A stretch of 64,000 bases of DNA from Thereva unica (GCA_949987705.1 CATLJY010000253.1:1-64000), one strand, 5' to 3'. Shown: positions 10,243-21,739, counted from the first letter of the stretch. The notes: generated by a model not told the origin, from the sequence alone. Program-made: numbers and translations.

Positions 10243-10458
10243 TGTTGTAATTTATGATTATATTTCTTGAAGGCAAATTAAGTGAAAATAATTTTAATTT
10301 ACATTGACTGGCTGACTTCCTTTATTTTCCTTTTTCTTTCTTCTGACTTCTAAACTAGTCATAACCTACTACAAATTTATTAAATAAGTTCGATTCAAAA
10401 ACTACTCACTACGAATTTTAGTGCACTTTCGCAGCAGTTTGAATGTCTACATCCAACA
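10243..10458 (-). repeat. Copia-1 5' LTR
   Basis: 216 bp, TGTTG...CAACA, the transcription-start LTR for this minus-strand element. It ends at the gtagc duplication shared with 7015-7019. Confidence 0.95.
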
Positions 10459-10463
10459 GTAGC

Positions 10464-10800
10464 TCAGGTGTGGTTGGACAGCGGACCACTTCGAAATTTG
10501 TTTTATTTTTGAAGAAGTTTCCCTTTCGTGGCGATGCGAATTTGTATTTTTTTTCTGTCCTTCTTGTGGGTGCGGACCTGTAACTGTGTCGGCGGTGTGG
10601 ATGACACTTGGTGATGACTGTGATTCATAGTCTTCAGCAACTGACATCGAGGTCATAGACACGCGAGAGCCCGGAGAGGGAATGGAGTTCCGCGCTCAAC
10701 CATTCCGAACATACTATTGAATTGAAGCATACACTCACTAATACACACTAACATACATATTATTACAGGGTTACCAGTTGTAAGTAAATCAGAAAATTAC
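10464..10800 (+). other. Gypsy-A leader, right part
   Basis: Continuation of the Gypsy-A 5' region beyond Copia-1. It contains an ATG at 10684 ('atggagttccgc') that closes within fifteen codons, possibly the original gag start before the Copia-3 remnant arrived. No other coding evidence is seen. Confidence 0.5.
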
Positions 10801-11260
10801 ACGCTATAAATTTATTATACTCAACACTCCTCTTTAAAGTTACAGTTTTAATAATTGTTAAAGGCACAAAAAGGGTTAAATATAATTTTTATTTGGCATT
10901 ATAATTAAATTCAATCAATGCCTTTTAAATTAGTCGCATCTATTCTCTTATTGTTATAAACTTAGTTTTGCTTAAACTTTTCGTGAGTATATCCGCTATA
11001 TTGTCTTCGGAATTAACCTTGATTATATCAATAATACATTTTTCATAGTTTTCGTTTACATAGTGATACTGTACTTCAATGTGTTTCGAGTTTTAGTATA
11101 GTTTTCATATTTGGCAATTATTAACGCTCCTAGATTACCTTCAACTAATTTTATTGGTTTATTAATCAATAAATTGAAAGTTTCGTTTAACAATTTTTTT
11201 TAAAAATCACATCAGTTACCGCTTTCGCTAAGTGTTTAACTCTGGTATATATAGAGATTT
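10800..11260 (-). pseudogene. Copia-3 remnant: end of RNase H and LTR stub
   Basis: On the minus strand, three frames together read like the C-terminus of a copia pol. A stretch resembling 'AKAVTDVIF' and 'LLNETF' comes first, then a 'KHIEVQYHYV' analogue, then 'NSEDNIADILTKSLSK', the classical end of copia RNase H. Next comes a purine-rich tract and 'TGTTGAG' at 10826, the first bases of an LTR. It has several frame changes and stops. Only the last 130 codons or so survive, together with a short LTR stub. It sits between the Gypsy-A leader and the Gypsy-A gag start. Confidence 0.75.
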
Positions 11261-11333
11261 GGACCTGGTATAGTAGAAACAAAGTTAAGGCTGTTGGATC
11301 TTGCTTATTATCGAATTGAATTTAGGCATGGAA

Positions 11334-11391
11334 CTTAGAAGTGGATACAACTCCTGGTGGAAGTAATCTTCCTAATGGAACCGAAGCCGGC
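11334..11391 (+). pseudogene. Gypsy-A gag, segment left of BEL-1
   Basis: The frame 'DTTPGGSNLPNGTEAG' leads up to the BEL-1 insertion point and is in phase with 'QGDTLTFPNHTPSLEE' at 18537 onward, once BEL-1 and one copy of its duplication are removed. A TAG precedes it at about 11331, so the true start is lost or lies beyond the Copia-3 remnant. Function is inferred only from its continuity with gag. Confidence 0.7.
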
Positions 11392-12057
11392 TGTTCAGGC
11401 ACTGGCCTGAAGGAAGGAAAAGTTATAAAAGCAGGCGACGATTTTATTCTTTGCAAAACGTCAAATTATTTATACAAGTATACAAGTAGGCGTCGGCCCG
11501 ATTTCAGAATATAAAAGGCCGGCCGGAATCAGGAAAAGGCAGTCAACCGACTGTGCTCAACCCATTGAAAGGTCCCGGTGCATGCAAACTCAATTCCCAT
11601 TAGTTCCAGTTGAAGTCTAGTTCCAGTTGACGTCTCGTTCCAATTGAAGTTTTGTTAGTTCCAGTTGCAGTTCCATTGTTAGTTTTTTGTTGGCATAAAT
11701 AAATTCATGATAAAGGTATAACTGATTTAATTATTAATCTATACACACGGGTACAACATGTCTCACGGTGACATCATGCCCCTACATTAAAGAGCGGGTT
11801 AGACGGTGCATACATGTCAGTTCCTGACATCGCTCCAACCCCGCCCTGATTCAGAACAACACAAACACAACAAATACACAAATTATAAGGTCGAAATTGG
11901 TTACGTTACAAAAAGAGATAACAATCAAAGTTGCGCTTTGTACCGGGGTTTGTCGTTCTTCTTGGTGGACACATTTTGGAAGGGTGAAGCATTGAGGCCG
12001 ATACAATACAAATTGCCAATATTTTCAGATCCGCTACACTAGATCCTGCAATATACA
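11392..12057 (+). repeat. BEL-1 5' LTR
   Basis: Starts TGTTCAGGC and ends AATATACA. It includes repeated 'agttccagttg' blocks (around 11600-11670) and is closely similar to 17877-18531. Confidence 0.93.
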
Positions 12058-12115
12058 TTTTGGTGGTTCCATCCAGGAACACCAATCTTTTGTATCGACG
12101 AGATCAAGTTCCAAA

Positions 12116-13197
12116 ATGAGTGCTCTAAAGAAGGCGATGTTACGAGAGCAAGCTCTGAGAGGTCGTATTGAGAAATTTATTGAGAACGCGAAGAAAACTG
12201 CAACAGCAAAACGAACAAAAGCGTTCTACGAGGTAAAGCTGGACGAAATGAGTCAGTTATGGGCAGATTATAAGGAAGCAGGCCAAGCATTAACAGATGT
12301 CTATATACATGACGATTCGGCCTCCGCAGCTGCACCTGAAGACACTTACGTGCTTTTGGAAGCGAAATATTCAGAATATCGGAGTGAGCTGTTGGAAGGA
12401 CATCGAAAATATCCTGCAGCAGAACCTCAGCCAACTCAGTCCGGAACGAGCCCAACGATTCGAACAGGGACATTTCTACCCAAAATCGGGTTACCTAAGT
12501 TCGATGGGAATTACGAGTCGTGGTTTTCCTTTCATGACTTATTTGTGTCTCTGATTCATAATAATACGCAATTGAGTTCAGTACAGAAGCTGTACCATCT
12601 GAAATCATGCATTATTGGCGAATCTGAACAACTATTGCGACACATACCAGTCACTGATGATAATTATGTCATGTCATGGGAAAAGGTCAAGGCCAGGTAT
12701 GAAAACAAGCGAATGTTAGTGAACCATTATTTAAAAATGCTACTAAACCAACCGAAAATATCATCCGAAAATTCGACCAGTTTACAGACATTTATTTCAA
12801 CAACTGATGATTGCTTGCAACAGATCACTAACTTGAAAATTGACATAGAGTCATGGGATCTCCTACTGATACATCCTGGTTTCCAAGCTTCCGTTTGTGA
12901 CGATGAAGATGTGGGAGGAAGAACAAGGAGCATCTCAAACGCTGCCCACTTACAAGGCCTTCCATGCATTCCTGTGCAAAAGACACACGGTACTTGAGTC
13001 CATCGCTGACATTGTGTCAACAAATCAGCAACAACAAGTAACTCGCACAAAACCCACGACAAGGGTTCGTCGCACAATCAAGGGGAATCAATATCCAGTC
13101 TGTCAGGAATCCCACTGGCTTCAGCGATACCCTAAATTTATTAGTATAGACACAACGGCAAGACGACGTGTAGTTAGGACAACGGGTCACTGCTACA
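12116..13197 (+). pseudogene. BEL-1 gag, frameshifted
   Basis: ATG at 12116 opens a frame with a basic, helical N-terminus followed by 'PKIGLPKFDGNYESWFSFHD', the conserved region of BEL/Pao gag (DUF1759-like), and 'HLKSCIIGESEQLL'. After about 12870 the sense continues in another frame, which includes 'AFLCKRHTVLESI' and a first Cys-His unit around 'CQESHWLQRYPKF'. The last part, 'TGHCYN', is cut by a 68-bp LINE tail. The role would be capsid and RNA packaging for BEL-1. One frameshift and the insertion make it non-functional. Confidence 0.85.
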
Positions 13198-13200
13198 ATT

Positions 13201-13268
13201 TTTTTTTTATGTGACACACTAGAGACTTAGGGAAGGCCCCTTTGTACTGTCGACCACGTATTTATTTG
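13201..13268 (-). mobile_element. 68-bp LINE 3' tail with 11-bp duplication
   Basis: 'ctgctacaatt' occurs at 13190-13200 and 13269-13279, perfectly flanking a 68-bp insert that starts with a T run. Read on the minus strand, the insert contains 'agtacaaagg', 'cctaag' and ends 'gtcacataaaaaa'. This matches the 3' end of the LINE at 38700-38839 ('agtacaaagg', 'gagctt', 'gccacataaaa'). It is therefore an extremely 5'-truncated copy of a related LINE. It separates the Cys-x2-Cys halves of a BEL gag zinc knuckle. Confidence 0.85.
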
Positions 13269-14031
13269 CTGCTACAATTGCTTGTCGAAAGACCATATGA
13301 CGAAGCAATGTAAAAGCAAATTCAGATGCTTGAAGTGCAAGGATAAACATCACACGACACTTCACGAAGACGCGCAGACTGGGAAGTCCTACTCAAACTC
13401 AACTTCAACCCAACAGCTACCAAGGGACATAAACACAATGACGTCGCAACTACAACAGCAGCAAATGGCTCAACAACCAAATGATGCATCTCTCAGATCA
13501 CATCAACGAACCACACAAAAGGCCCATAGCGCCGCTGGTTCAGACGATGTAGAAGCCTTCATCACAAGGAAGGGAGCACTCACGTTGCTATCAACAGCAT
13601 TAGTACTCACTAGGGGAAGCAACGGACGTCAATACACTATCAGGTGTTTGGTGGATATGGGTTCAGAGTCATCATTCATTACCCAGAACATATGCAAGAA
13701 GCTAGGGGTGACATGTAGTCCTGCAGCAGTCAACATACATGGTCTCAACGCAATTCCCACAGGAACATCAACGAAACAGACCAGGATCATTCTGGAAGCA
13801 AGGAATACGAACAATTTTCAGATGTCACAAACGTGTCTAGTAGTTAACAAGATAACTGAAAGGCTACCAAAGGTGGAAATTTCAATTCAGGAGTACAAAC
13901 ATCTGCACGGATTGGAATTGGCAGACCCAGGATTTTGGAAGCCGGACAACATTCATGCATTACTTGGAGCAGATGCCTACGCTAGGATAGTCCAAGATGG
14001 TGTCTGTGGAGGTTCAGAGCAAGACCTGTAG
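13269..14031 (+). pseudogene. BEL-1 gag zinc knuckles and protease
   Basis: After the LINE tail the frame resumes with 'CLSKDHMTKQC' and 'CLKCKDKHHTTLH', two Cys-His knuckles typical of BEL gag. A Gln-rich linker follows, then the aspartic protease: 'CLVDMGSESSFI' carries the active-site Asp, with Met where Ser or Thr is normal (D-M-G-S). The frame is open to 14031. The altered second residue of the active-site triad would probably impair cleavage. Its partner segments lie in other frames on both sides. Confidence 0.8.
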
Positions 14032-14099
14032 CAATAAACACAAGTTTTGGATGGATAATAGTTGGACCGACATGTGAGAAGTAAAATACTACAATCAAC

Positions 14100-15320
14100 C
14101 ATCTCACAATTCAAATCACGAATGAAGATCTCAGCTGCCAGCTGAAACAATTTTGGGAAGAAGAGGAGATCGCCGCACCACCTATTATAAGCAATGAGAA
14201 ACAAGAATGTGCAGATCATTATACGAAAACTCACAAACGGGTAAAGAACGGGCAATATCAAGTCAATCTCCCATTCAAAGGAAACAAGGAACCCGAACTA
14301 GGTGATTCACGTGGACTGGCTCTCAAACGACTTTATTGCGTGGAAAGACGGCTCAACACCAATCCTCAACTAAGAAAGGATTACGAAGCCTGTTTACAAG
14401 AATATATTCAGCTGGGGCACATGGTTGAAGAGAGCCCGCCCAAAGATGGCGAAGCGAACTATTACATCCCACATCATGCAGTCATCAAAGAGAGCAGCAC
14501 CACTACTAAATTAAGAGTAGTATTTGATGCACCTGCCAAAACGACGAATGGACAATCATTGAACGATTCATTGTTATCTGGTCCAACAATCCAGCCCAAA
14601 TTATTTTTTACATTACTAAAGTGGAGGAAGCATAGGATCGCGGCACATGCAGATATTGAGAAAATGTACCGAATGATTAAAATAGCACCAGCACATCAGA
14701 TATACCAACGCATATTATGGCGGCATCCATTACGAGGTAATATATGTACAAGATTACATGCTGACAACAGCAATCTTTGGAACAACAGCCGCTCCATACT
14801 TGGCGATTCGAACGTTTAACCAGCTAGCACTTGACGAGAAACAAAACTTCCCACTGGCCTCCAAGGTGACAGAATCTGATTTTTACGTAGACGATTTGTT
14901 AACAGGCACGGATAAAATGGATGAGGCATTCGAATTACAAGACCAACTACTCGCAATGCTTAAGTCAGGTGGATTCAATTTAAGGAAATGGAGCAGTAAT
15001 GAAAGGCAGCTACTCGAACAGTTACCAATAAAATATAGAGAGCACAAGGATTTAGTGGCATTCTCAGAAGCAAATGCGATAAAAACACTTGGTGTCCATT
15101 GGCATCCGGGTTCGGACTTTCGTACCAAGTCAAGCTACCCAAGGAACGGGATATCATAACCAAAAGAACCATCTTATCAGACGTGGCTTCCTTATACGAT
15201 CCGTTAGGGTTTCTACAACCATTGTTGCCAAAATGTTAATCCAGGATCTATGGCTTACAGGGTGTTCATGGGATCAATCAGTTGCAGAACATATAGAGAA
15301 AGAATGGAGAAAATAGGAAG
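14100..15320 (+). pseudogene. BEL-1 reverse transcriptase, several frames
   Basis: The RT lead ('FWEEEEIAAP' analogue near 14150) is followed by the frame at 14340-14819 with 'TKLRVVFDAPAKT' and 'HADIEKMYRMIKI', the BEL version of the first catalytic Asp block. The next frame (14758-15159) has the catalytic 'FYVDDLLTGTD' (YVDD at 14884-14895) and 'GFNLRKWSSN'. Further on, 'ASLYDPLGF' appears in yet another frame near 15185. At least three frame changes and a stop near 15315 break it. The catalytic motif itself is intact. Confidence 0.85.
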
Positions 15321-15339
15321 ATCTACACAACATTCACAA

Positions 15340-16401
15340 GTTTAAGATCCCTAGGTGGATCCACTACTCACCACAATATGACATGCAAATTCATGGCTTC
15401 TGTGATGCGTCAAGGCGAGCAACTGCTCTCTATCCCTGACCCTCTATCAGAGGGTCACGGATAATGAAGGAAACATTAAATCAACGCTATTAACATCACG
15501 GACAAAAGTAGCATCAGCCAAACCTGTGACGATACCTCGTTTAGAGCTTAACGGTGCGCTGCTGCTAGCACGATTGTTGAAAGAGTCCATGGCAAGTATG
15601 GACTTACAAGGCATACCTTTAATTGCATGGACAGACTCAACCATTGTGCTCCAATGGATCCGACAACATGCGTCAAAATGGAAAACAAATGTGGTGAACC
15701 GAGTTGTGCAAATTCAAGAACTCGTGAAGTATGATTTCTGCCGACATGTTCCAACTCAATGGAATCTTGCTGATCTCGCAAGCAGAGGAACTACGGCGAG
15801 CTCCTTGATTAAAAACCATGTCTGGCTCCACGGTCCACCGTGGCTCACAAAAACACCAGAAAACTGGCCAACAGCGTGCTTAGGCGACGAGGAAACAACG
15901 TTAGAAGCCAAGGAGCATACAACGGCGCTGGTAAACATGAATGAAGACGAGATACTATTCAAGTATTCATCATTTACCCGGACAGTTCGAATAGTAGCAA
16001 TGTTATTACGCTTCATCAGTAACCTAAGGCATCCGGTCAACAAACAAACGCAAGCAGAACTAACAATATTATGGCGAGTCCAACAAGGCTCATTTTGTTC
16101 AGAGTTACAAAGCCTTCGAAACAACAAACCACTGTCGCGTAGTAGCAAGTTAATTACGTTAAATCCATGTGTTGACGAACATGGTCTGATCAGGGTAGGT
16201 GGACGGTTGAAGAACGCTGCAATTGCGTACACACAAAAACATCCCGTATTGGATCCTCGACGGAAGGAGACGCATTACTTCCTGACTACATCAATGCATT
16301 CCCTGCGCGAGACATCGACAATCTACAACCCAGCAACTAATGGGAAATTTACCACAGTGCAGGACGACGATGGCGAAGGCGTTTACACATACTGGAGTTG
16401 A
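15340..16401 (+). pseudogene. BEL-1 RNase H and integrase lead
   Basis: A short stretch near 15390 reads 'IHGFCDAS', the RNase H start, then breaks. The long frame 15526-16401 holds 'PRLELNGALLLARLL', 'AWTDSTIVLQWI' and 'VPTQWNLADLASRG', the standard BEL RNase H blocks. It continues with the 'GLIRVGGRLKNA' region that introduces the integrase zinc-binding domain. It ends prematurely in 'TYWS' and the next segment is in other frames. The order and spacing match BEL/Pao pol. Confidence 0.85.
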
Positions 16402-17850
16402 TTATGCAGGCCCTTTCGACATCAAGTCAGCTAAACATAGAAATGCGAAGATATATAAAGGATATGTGTGTGTCTTCGTTTGCATGGCAACCTAGGCGAT
16501 ACACGTCGAACTAGCTTCGGATCTCACATCAGAGGCATTTGTATCTGCATTCAAACGTTTCATTGCCAGGCGAGGCGAATGCACAGATATGTATTCCGAT
16601 TGTGGTACAAATTTCATAGGCGGAAAAAGGATCTTAGATAAAGAATTGTGTCAAGGGAATCTAGTCCAGCTGTTGGAAGATACTTAGCGGACTTACCAAT
16701 AAATTGGCACTTCAATCCCCCAGCCGCCCCACACTTTGTAGGCTTATGGGAAGCAGGGGTTAAGTCGATCAAGTACAACCTGAAGAGGACAATGGAAGAA
16801 TTCCCAACCGTTCTGCACCAAATTGAAGCATGCCTAAACTCAAGACCACTTTGCTATTTATCCAACAATGCTGATGATCCGTTCATTTTTACTCCTGGAC
16901 ATTTCCTTATTGGGCAATCTTTATTGGCATTACCAGAACCAGAAGGCAACACATCGCTCAATGTACGATGGCAACACACCAAAGGCAGAATGAAGCAATT
17001 TTGGGACAGGTGGTCAAAGGATTATCTGAATCAACTTCAGCAGAGGTCCAAGTGGCAACGACAACGGCCCAACCTGCAAATAGGACAACTAGTGCTTATG
17101 AAAGGTGACTCAACACCGTCAACAGTATGGCCCATTGGTGTAATAGAGGAGTTATTCCCAGGGAACGACGGTTTAACAAGGGTAGTACAAATTCCTACCA
17201 ACACAGGTCAATTCAAGCGACCGATCACAAAGATGTGCCCACTACCAATACACACAAGTACACACAGCCAAGAGTCCAACACTTTCCACACACATACTTT
17301 AAATTCAAGGGTTACTAATAATACATTGCAGATGGGTAATCGATACGAATGTGAGGAGGAAGGATATTGGGACAACTGGAAAAACTATCTATATATTGAT
17401 GAAGAGGTCGCGTTATCGCCGCCACCAGTGGATGGTTCGACGAGTCCTCTTAATCAATCGCCACAAAGGTCCACAGCCAAGGCAGAGTACCCACAGGCGC
17501 TACCTGAGCAGACCAGATACACGACGTCAACGGCAACCAGCCCAGCCAACATCAATGGAAGACCAATAACTTCATTGCGAATCCTACGATCGACGACCAC
17601 GGTCAAGGAGCTCGAGACGAGGCAAGAAAATGAAGTTCAACGGTTCGTGACCAGGGAAGGAGTTGACATCTACCTGCCCAAGCAAGTGATTAACAAATTG
17701 GACATCGGGAAGATACAAGGGCGAAAAAGAAAAGACCAAACTCTTAACCTTCCAGGACGCTACCAAGTTAAGGTCAAGGTCAGAGGGAATGGCGAAATCC
17801 AGTTTCACCACTACCGCAAACGAGGTATATCCAGCGGAAGAAACTGTTGA
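16402..17850 (+). pseudogene. BEL-1 integrase
   Basis: 16402-16647 is degraded but recognisable: 'DYAGPFDIKSA' carries the first catalytic Asp, and 'YSDCGTNFIGGK' the second, near 16590-16620. The open frame 16648-17850 continues with 'INWHFNPPAAPHFVGLWEAG', where the Glu in LWEAG is the third catalytic residue. Then come 'LNSRPLCYLS', 'TPGHFLIG' and a C-terminal domain with 'KRPITKMCPLPI'. The tail, to 17850, is long and polar. Stops in the first half make it inactive. Confidence 0.85.
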
Positions 17851-17876
17851 TCAAGAATGATCAACGCGGGGGAGTA

Positions 17877-18531
17877 TGTTCAGGCACTGGCCTGAAGGAT
17901 GGAAAAGTTATAAAAGCAGGCGACGATTTTATACATTGCAAAACGTCAAATTATTTATACAATTATACAAGTAGGCATCGGCCCGATTTCAGAATATAAA
18001 AGGCCGGCCGGAATCAGGAAAAGGCAGTCAACCGACTGTGCTCAACCCATTGAAAGGTTCCGCTGCATGCAAACTCAAGTCCCATTAGTTCCAGTTGAAG
18101 TCTAGTTCCAGTGGAGGTCTCGTTCCAGTTGAAGTTTTGTTAGTTCCAGTTGCAGTTCCATTGCTGGTTTAAAAAAATTCATGATAAAGGTATAACTGCT
18201 TTAATTATTAATCTATACACACGGGTACAACATGTCTCACGGTGACATCATGCCCCTACATTAAAGAGCGGGTTAGACGGTGCATACATGTCAGTTCCTG
18301 ACATCGCTCCAACCCCGCCCTGATTCAGAACAACACAAACACAACAAATACACAAATTATAAGGTCGAAATTGGTTACGTTACAATAAGAGATAACAATC
18401 AAAGTTGCGCTTTTTACCGGGGTTTGTCGTTCTTCTTGGTGGACACATTTAGGAAGGGTGAAGCATTGAGGCCGATACAATAGAAATTGCCAATATTTTC
18501 AGATCCGCTACACTAGATCCTGCAATATACA
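17877..18531 (+). repeat. BEL-1 3' LTR
   Basis: Preceded by the polypurine tract 'gcgggggagta' (17866-17876). It begins TGTTCAGG and ends ATATACA, next to caggc. It is 11 bp shorter than the 5' copy, mainly by loss in the 'gttttttgttggcataaat' region. Confidence 0.93.
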
Positions 18532-19532
18532 CAGGCCAAGGTGATACACTCACTTTCCCCAACCATACTCCTTCGCTAGAGGAGCGAGTTTTACAGTTGA
18601 GTCAACTTATAGCTCAGCAGCGACCTGTTGAAGTGCCTGTGACCCCTGACGCCGCCAGTGACCAGTTTTATATACCTGCTGGGAATCCGCATGCAGACGG
18701 CGGAATAGAGTCTTCAGTGGCGAGTCAACACCGCAAGTCACCAGTTACCTTCTGGAACCTCAAGTTCTCCGGCGAGGACAAAATGTTGTCGGCGGAGGAG
18801 TTCCTGCTCCGGGGGGAGCTGAAGGCTCGCGATGATGGAGTAAGTCACTCAGAGGTGTGCCGTAATTTCTCGGCATTGTTGTCTGGGAGAGCCGCCGATT
18901 GGTATTGGTCACAATTTAGGCGTAAATTTTTGGATCCTGATTGGAAAACTGTACGGACACAGCTCATTCAACACTTTCGGAGTAGAGAATCAGACGAAGA
19001 ATTGATTTTGCAGATGATGGACACCAAACAGCAAAATCTTTCCTTCGATGATTTTACTGCCCAGCTGCCATGTCGGAAATCGGATTATTGGGGATAGTGG
19101 TCCGAAATTTAAACTTCACTCTAGGTTCAGCGGTAATAGGGCATAGCTTCACCAGTATGCAACAATTACGGGAGACCTGCGTTCGAGTTGAACGCTGGCA
19201 GAAGAAAAAAAAGGTTAGAGCGTAGGCCCGATCGACTAATACACGAGGTTGAATACTCGTCCCCTTATCCGGCTGACCAAACACCTCCGGACATGTCAGC
19301 ACCACAAATAGACGAAATGACGGCGCCGCGTCAGTTCCAGCCGAATCCACGACCTCTCCGTTGTTGGAATTGCCAGCAACCGGGCCAACCCTTTATGGAC
19401 TGCCCATCTGAGACTCGTGGCTTGTTCTGCTACAAGTGTGGCAAGTCAGGAGTCGTGACTCCAGTATGCCCTGCCTGTCAGGGAAACCGGAGCGGGGGTG
19501 CGAGATCGAACGGGAGTCCGCGCCCGAGCTAA
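18532..19532 (+). pseudogene. Gypsy-A gag and zinc knuckles
   Basis: The frame from 18537 to 19097 is open and contains 'FWNLKFSGEDKMLSAEEFL' and 'LSGRAADWYWSQFRRKF', a gypsy capsid (retrotrans_gag-like) region. Past 19060 the sense moves to another frame ('RNLNFTLG', 'SMQQLRETCVRVERWQKK') and then back to the frame at 19188-19532. There 'RCWNCQQPGQPFMDC' and 'CYKCGKSGVVTPVC' are two knuckles, with the usual His replaced by Phe or Thr. It is a capsid and nucleocapsid precursor with at least two frameshifts. Confidence 0.85.
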
Positions 19533-19539
19533 GCTCGAC

Positions 19540-21588
19540 CGTTATCCCTCCATATGCTCCAAATGCCAAGGCTATGACTATCATCAGCGACTTTACGTCA
19601 ACTGATGCTCTTCCTGTTTTTCCCTCAGAGGAGGTTAAACTTTCGTTCCTTTCCCGTTGGAAGAGATATATCTCCACTCGTGCCCGCATCTTTTCGGAGT
19701 CACCGTTTGTGGACTCCCTAATTTCCATGCATACCCCTCCCCAAATTAGGGTGCGAGCAAAGGAGAAGCGACAATGTTTGCAGAAAATTGTTTCTGCCTT
19801 CATCTCTGATTCGACAGATCCTCGGCTAAGGTCATGTTAGGTAACGAAGAGGTGGTTGGTTTGTTGGACAGTGGTGCCAATGTTAGCTGTTTGGGAAGAG
19901 ATGGCGAAGCGTTTCTAGCTAATCATCCCGAAGTGACAGTCTACACTTTCCACTCTGTAGTGCATACTGCTGACGGAGCTCCGCAGAGACTTTGCGGTTA
20001 TATTCGGGTTCCGATATCCTTTGGAGGAAGGACCCGTGATATAACCATCTATGTGGTGTCCAGTCTCAGCCAGAGACTGTACCTAGGGATGGATTTTTGG
20101 AACCTTTTTGGCCTCGCTCCCCAACTAGTCGGCGAGATAAACGCTCCATCCGTGTCTGCAAAAATGCACGACTTAACGTCCACGCAATGCGAACGGTTGG
20201 AACGCGTCAAGGCCAGATTTCCCTCCTTCGATGTCTTCGGCCTGGGAAAGACTAACCTGGAGGAACACATCATTGACACTGGTGACGCAGTTCCTATTAA
20301 ACAGAGGCATTATCCGGTCTCACCCGCTGTACAACAGCTGATGTATGGTGAGTTGGACAAGATGCTGTCGCTGGGGGTGATTGAGCCATCAAATAGTCCC
20401 TGGAATTCTCCAGTGGTGTTAGTACGAAAACCAGGTAAGGTCCGCCTGTGCCTTGACTCTCGCAAGGTCAACAGTGTCACTGTCAAGGACGCCTACCCTC
20501 TTCCGCATATAGATGGTCTACTTGGTCGTCTTCAAGAGCAAGACACCAAGTTCATCACCAGCTTAGACCTTAACGATGCCTTCTGGCAAATTCCGTTAGA
20601 GATGAAGTCGCGAGAGCGGACAGCTTTTACTGTCCCTGGTCGTCCACTGTACCAGTTCACAGTAATGCCTTTCGGCTTTTGTAATGCCCCTCAGCGCATG
20701 TGTCGCTTGATGGATAAGACCACCCCGGGTCATTTACGTGAAAACGTTTTTGTCTATCTGTACGACCTGCTCATTGTTTCACCTGACTTTGACTCCCACC
20801 TAAAGCTTTTGGACGAAGTGGCCAGCTGTCTCCGTCGTGCGGGGTTAACCATCAATTTATCCAAAAGCAAATTTTTCGTGACTGAAGTGAAGTATCTCGG
20901 CTTCATAATTGGTGATGGGACTCTGAAAACCGATCCTAATAACGTGATGGCCATCACGGACTTCCCGACTCCGAAGTCTCATAAGCAGACCCGGAGGTTT
21001 TTGGGTATGACCGGATGGTATCAGCGTTTCATTCCCAATTATGCTAGCGTGGCGTCTCCAATCACGGATTGTTTGAAGTCTAAATATTTTATTTGGACTG
21101 ATGAGGCCCAGCAGGCGTTCGAGCCTTTGAAAAAGCTGATGACGGAAGCTCCTCTTTTAGTCACTCCCGATTTTTCGAAGCCCTTTTATATTCAGTGCGA
21201 TGCCAGCAGGACTGGTGTAGGTAGTGTGCTTTTTCAAAAGGACATGAATGGCGAAGAACATCCGATTGCTTATATGTCAGAGAAATTGAACGGAGCACAA
21301 CGGAACTACACCATTACTGAGCTCGAATGCTACGCAGCCGTGCTGAGTATAAAAAAGTTTAGAGCTTATGTGGAGGGACAGACTTTCACGGTCATTACTG
21401 ACCATGCAAGTCTGAAATGGCTCATGAGCCAGAAGGAGCTTTACGGCCGTTTAGCCCGGTGGAGTCTTAAGCTTCAAGAATTCGATTTTACGATCGAACA
21501 CCGTAAAGGCACCCACAGTGTGGTTCCCGATGCCTTGTCACGCGTGGATGGCGTTGACAATTGTCCCTGTGCTTCGACGTGGACTTAA
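19540..21588 (+). pseudogene. Gypsy-A protease, reverse transcriptase and RNase H
   Basis: From 19834 an open 584-codon frame holds three domains. The aspartic protease is 'GLLDSGANVSCLG'. RT has 'PWNSPVVLVRKPGKVRLCLD', the first catalytic block 'SLDLNDAFWQIPLE' and 'MPFGFCNAPQRMCRLMD'. RNase H has 'QCDASRTGVGSVL', 'ELECYAAVLSIKKF' and 'VITDHASLKWL'. The catalytic box reads YLYDLL (20755-20772) where gypsy elements have YLDDLL: the first Asp of the pair is Tyr (TAC at 20761). That change should abolish polymerisation. The frame is otherwise open. The segment 19540-19833 is a linker in another frame. Confidence 0.9.
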
Positions 21589-21739
21589 ATGACCCGTCCT
21601 TCAATTCCCCGAATTATCTTCGTCTGGTTGAAAGACTCAGGCAAGCCTCACCGCATTTGCCAGACCTGCGAGTTGAAGATGGGTACGTTTTCAAGCGTAC
21701 ATCTCCACGTACTGGAAACCCGATTGCTGACGATCTAAC

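Larger units (their letters stand above)
7020..10458 (-). mobile_element. Copia-1: young gag-less copia element
   Basis: Two 216-bp LTRs (7020-7235 and 10243-10458) begin TGTTG and end CAACA. They differ at one base (ccatt against acatt, near 7079 and 10302). The target duplication gtagc is perfect at 7015-7019 and 10459-10463. On the minus strand the 5' LTR is followed by GGTTATGGGCCCAG (10229-10242), the initiator-tRNA-Met-type PBS used by copia elements. The pol frame then starts almost at once: the whole gag and the protease active-site region are absent. Near-identical LTRs point to a recent jump. Since it lacks gag, it presumably used proteins supplied by a relative. Confidence 0.95.
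11392..18531 (+). mobile_element. BEL-1: BEL/Pao element, decayed
   Basis: LTRs at 11392-12057 (666 bp) and 17877-18531 (655 bp) start TGTTCAGGCACTGG and end ATATACA. They differ by scattered substitutions and small indels, for example near 11680 against 18165. The flanks are ccggc (11387-11391) and caggc (18532-18536), a 5-bp duplication with one difference. A PBS-like tggtggttcc begins at 12061, and a purine tract 'gcgggggagta' precedes the 3' LTR. Gag, PR, RT, RNase H and integrase follow the BEL order, all with frame changes. It inserted in the gag frame of Gypsy-A. Confidence 0.93.

Noticed and set aside
12177..12473. Antisense ORFs opposite BEL-1 gag and other retroelement genes
   Set aside because: They are mirror products of the coding strand and show no conserved motif.
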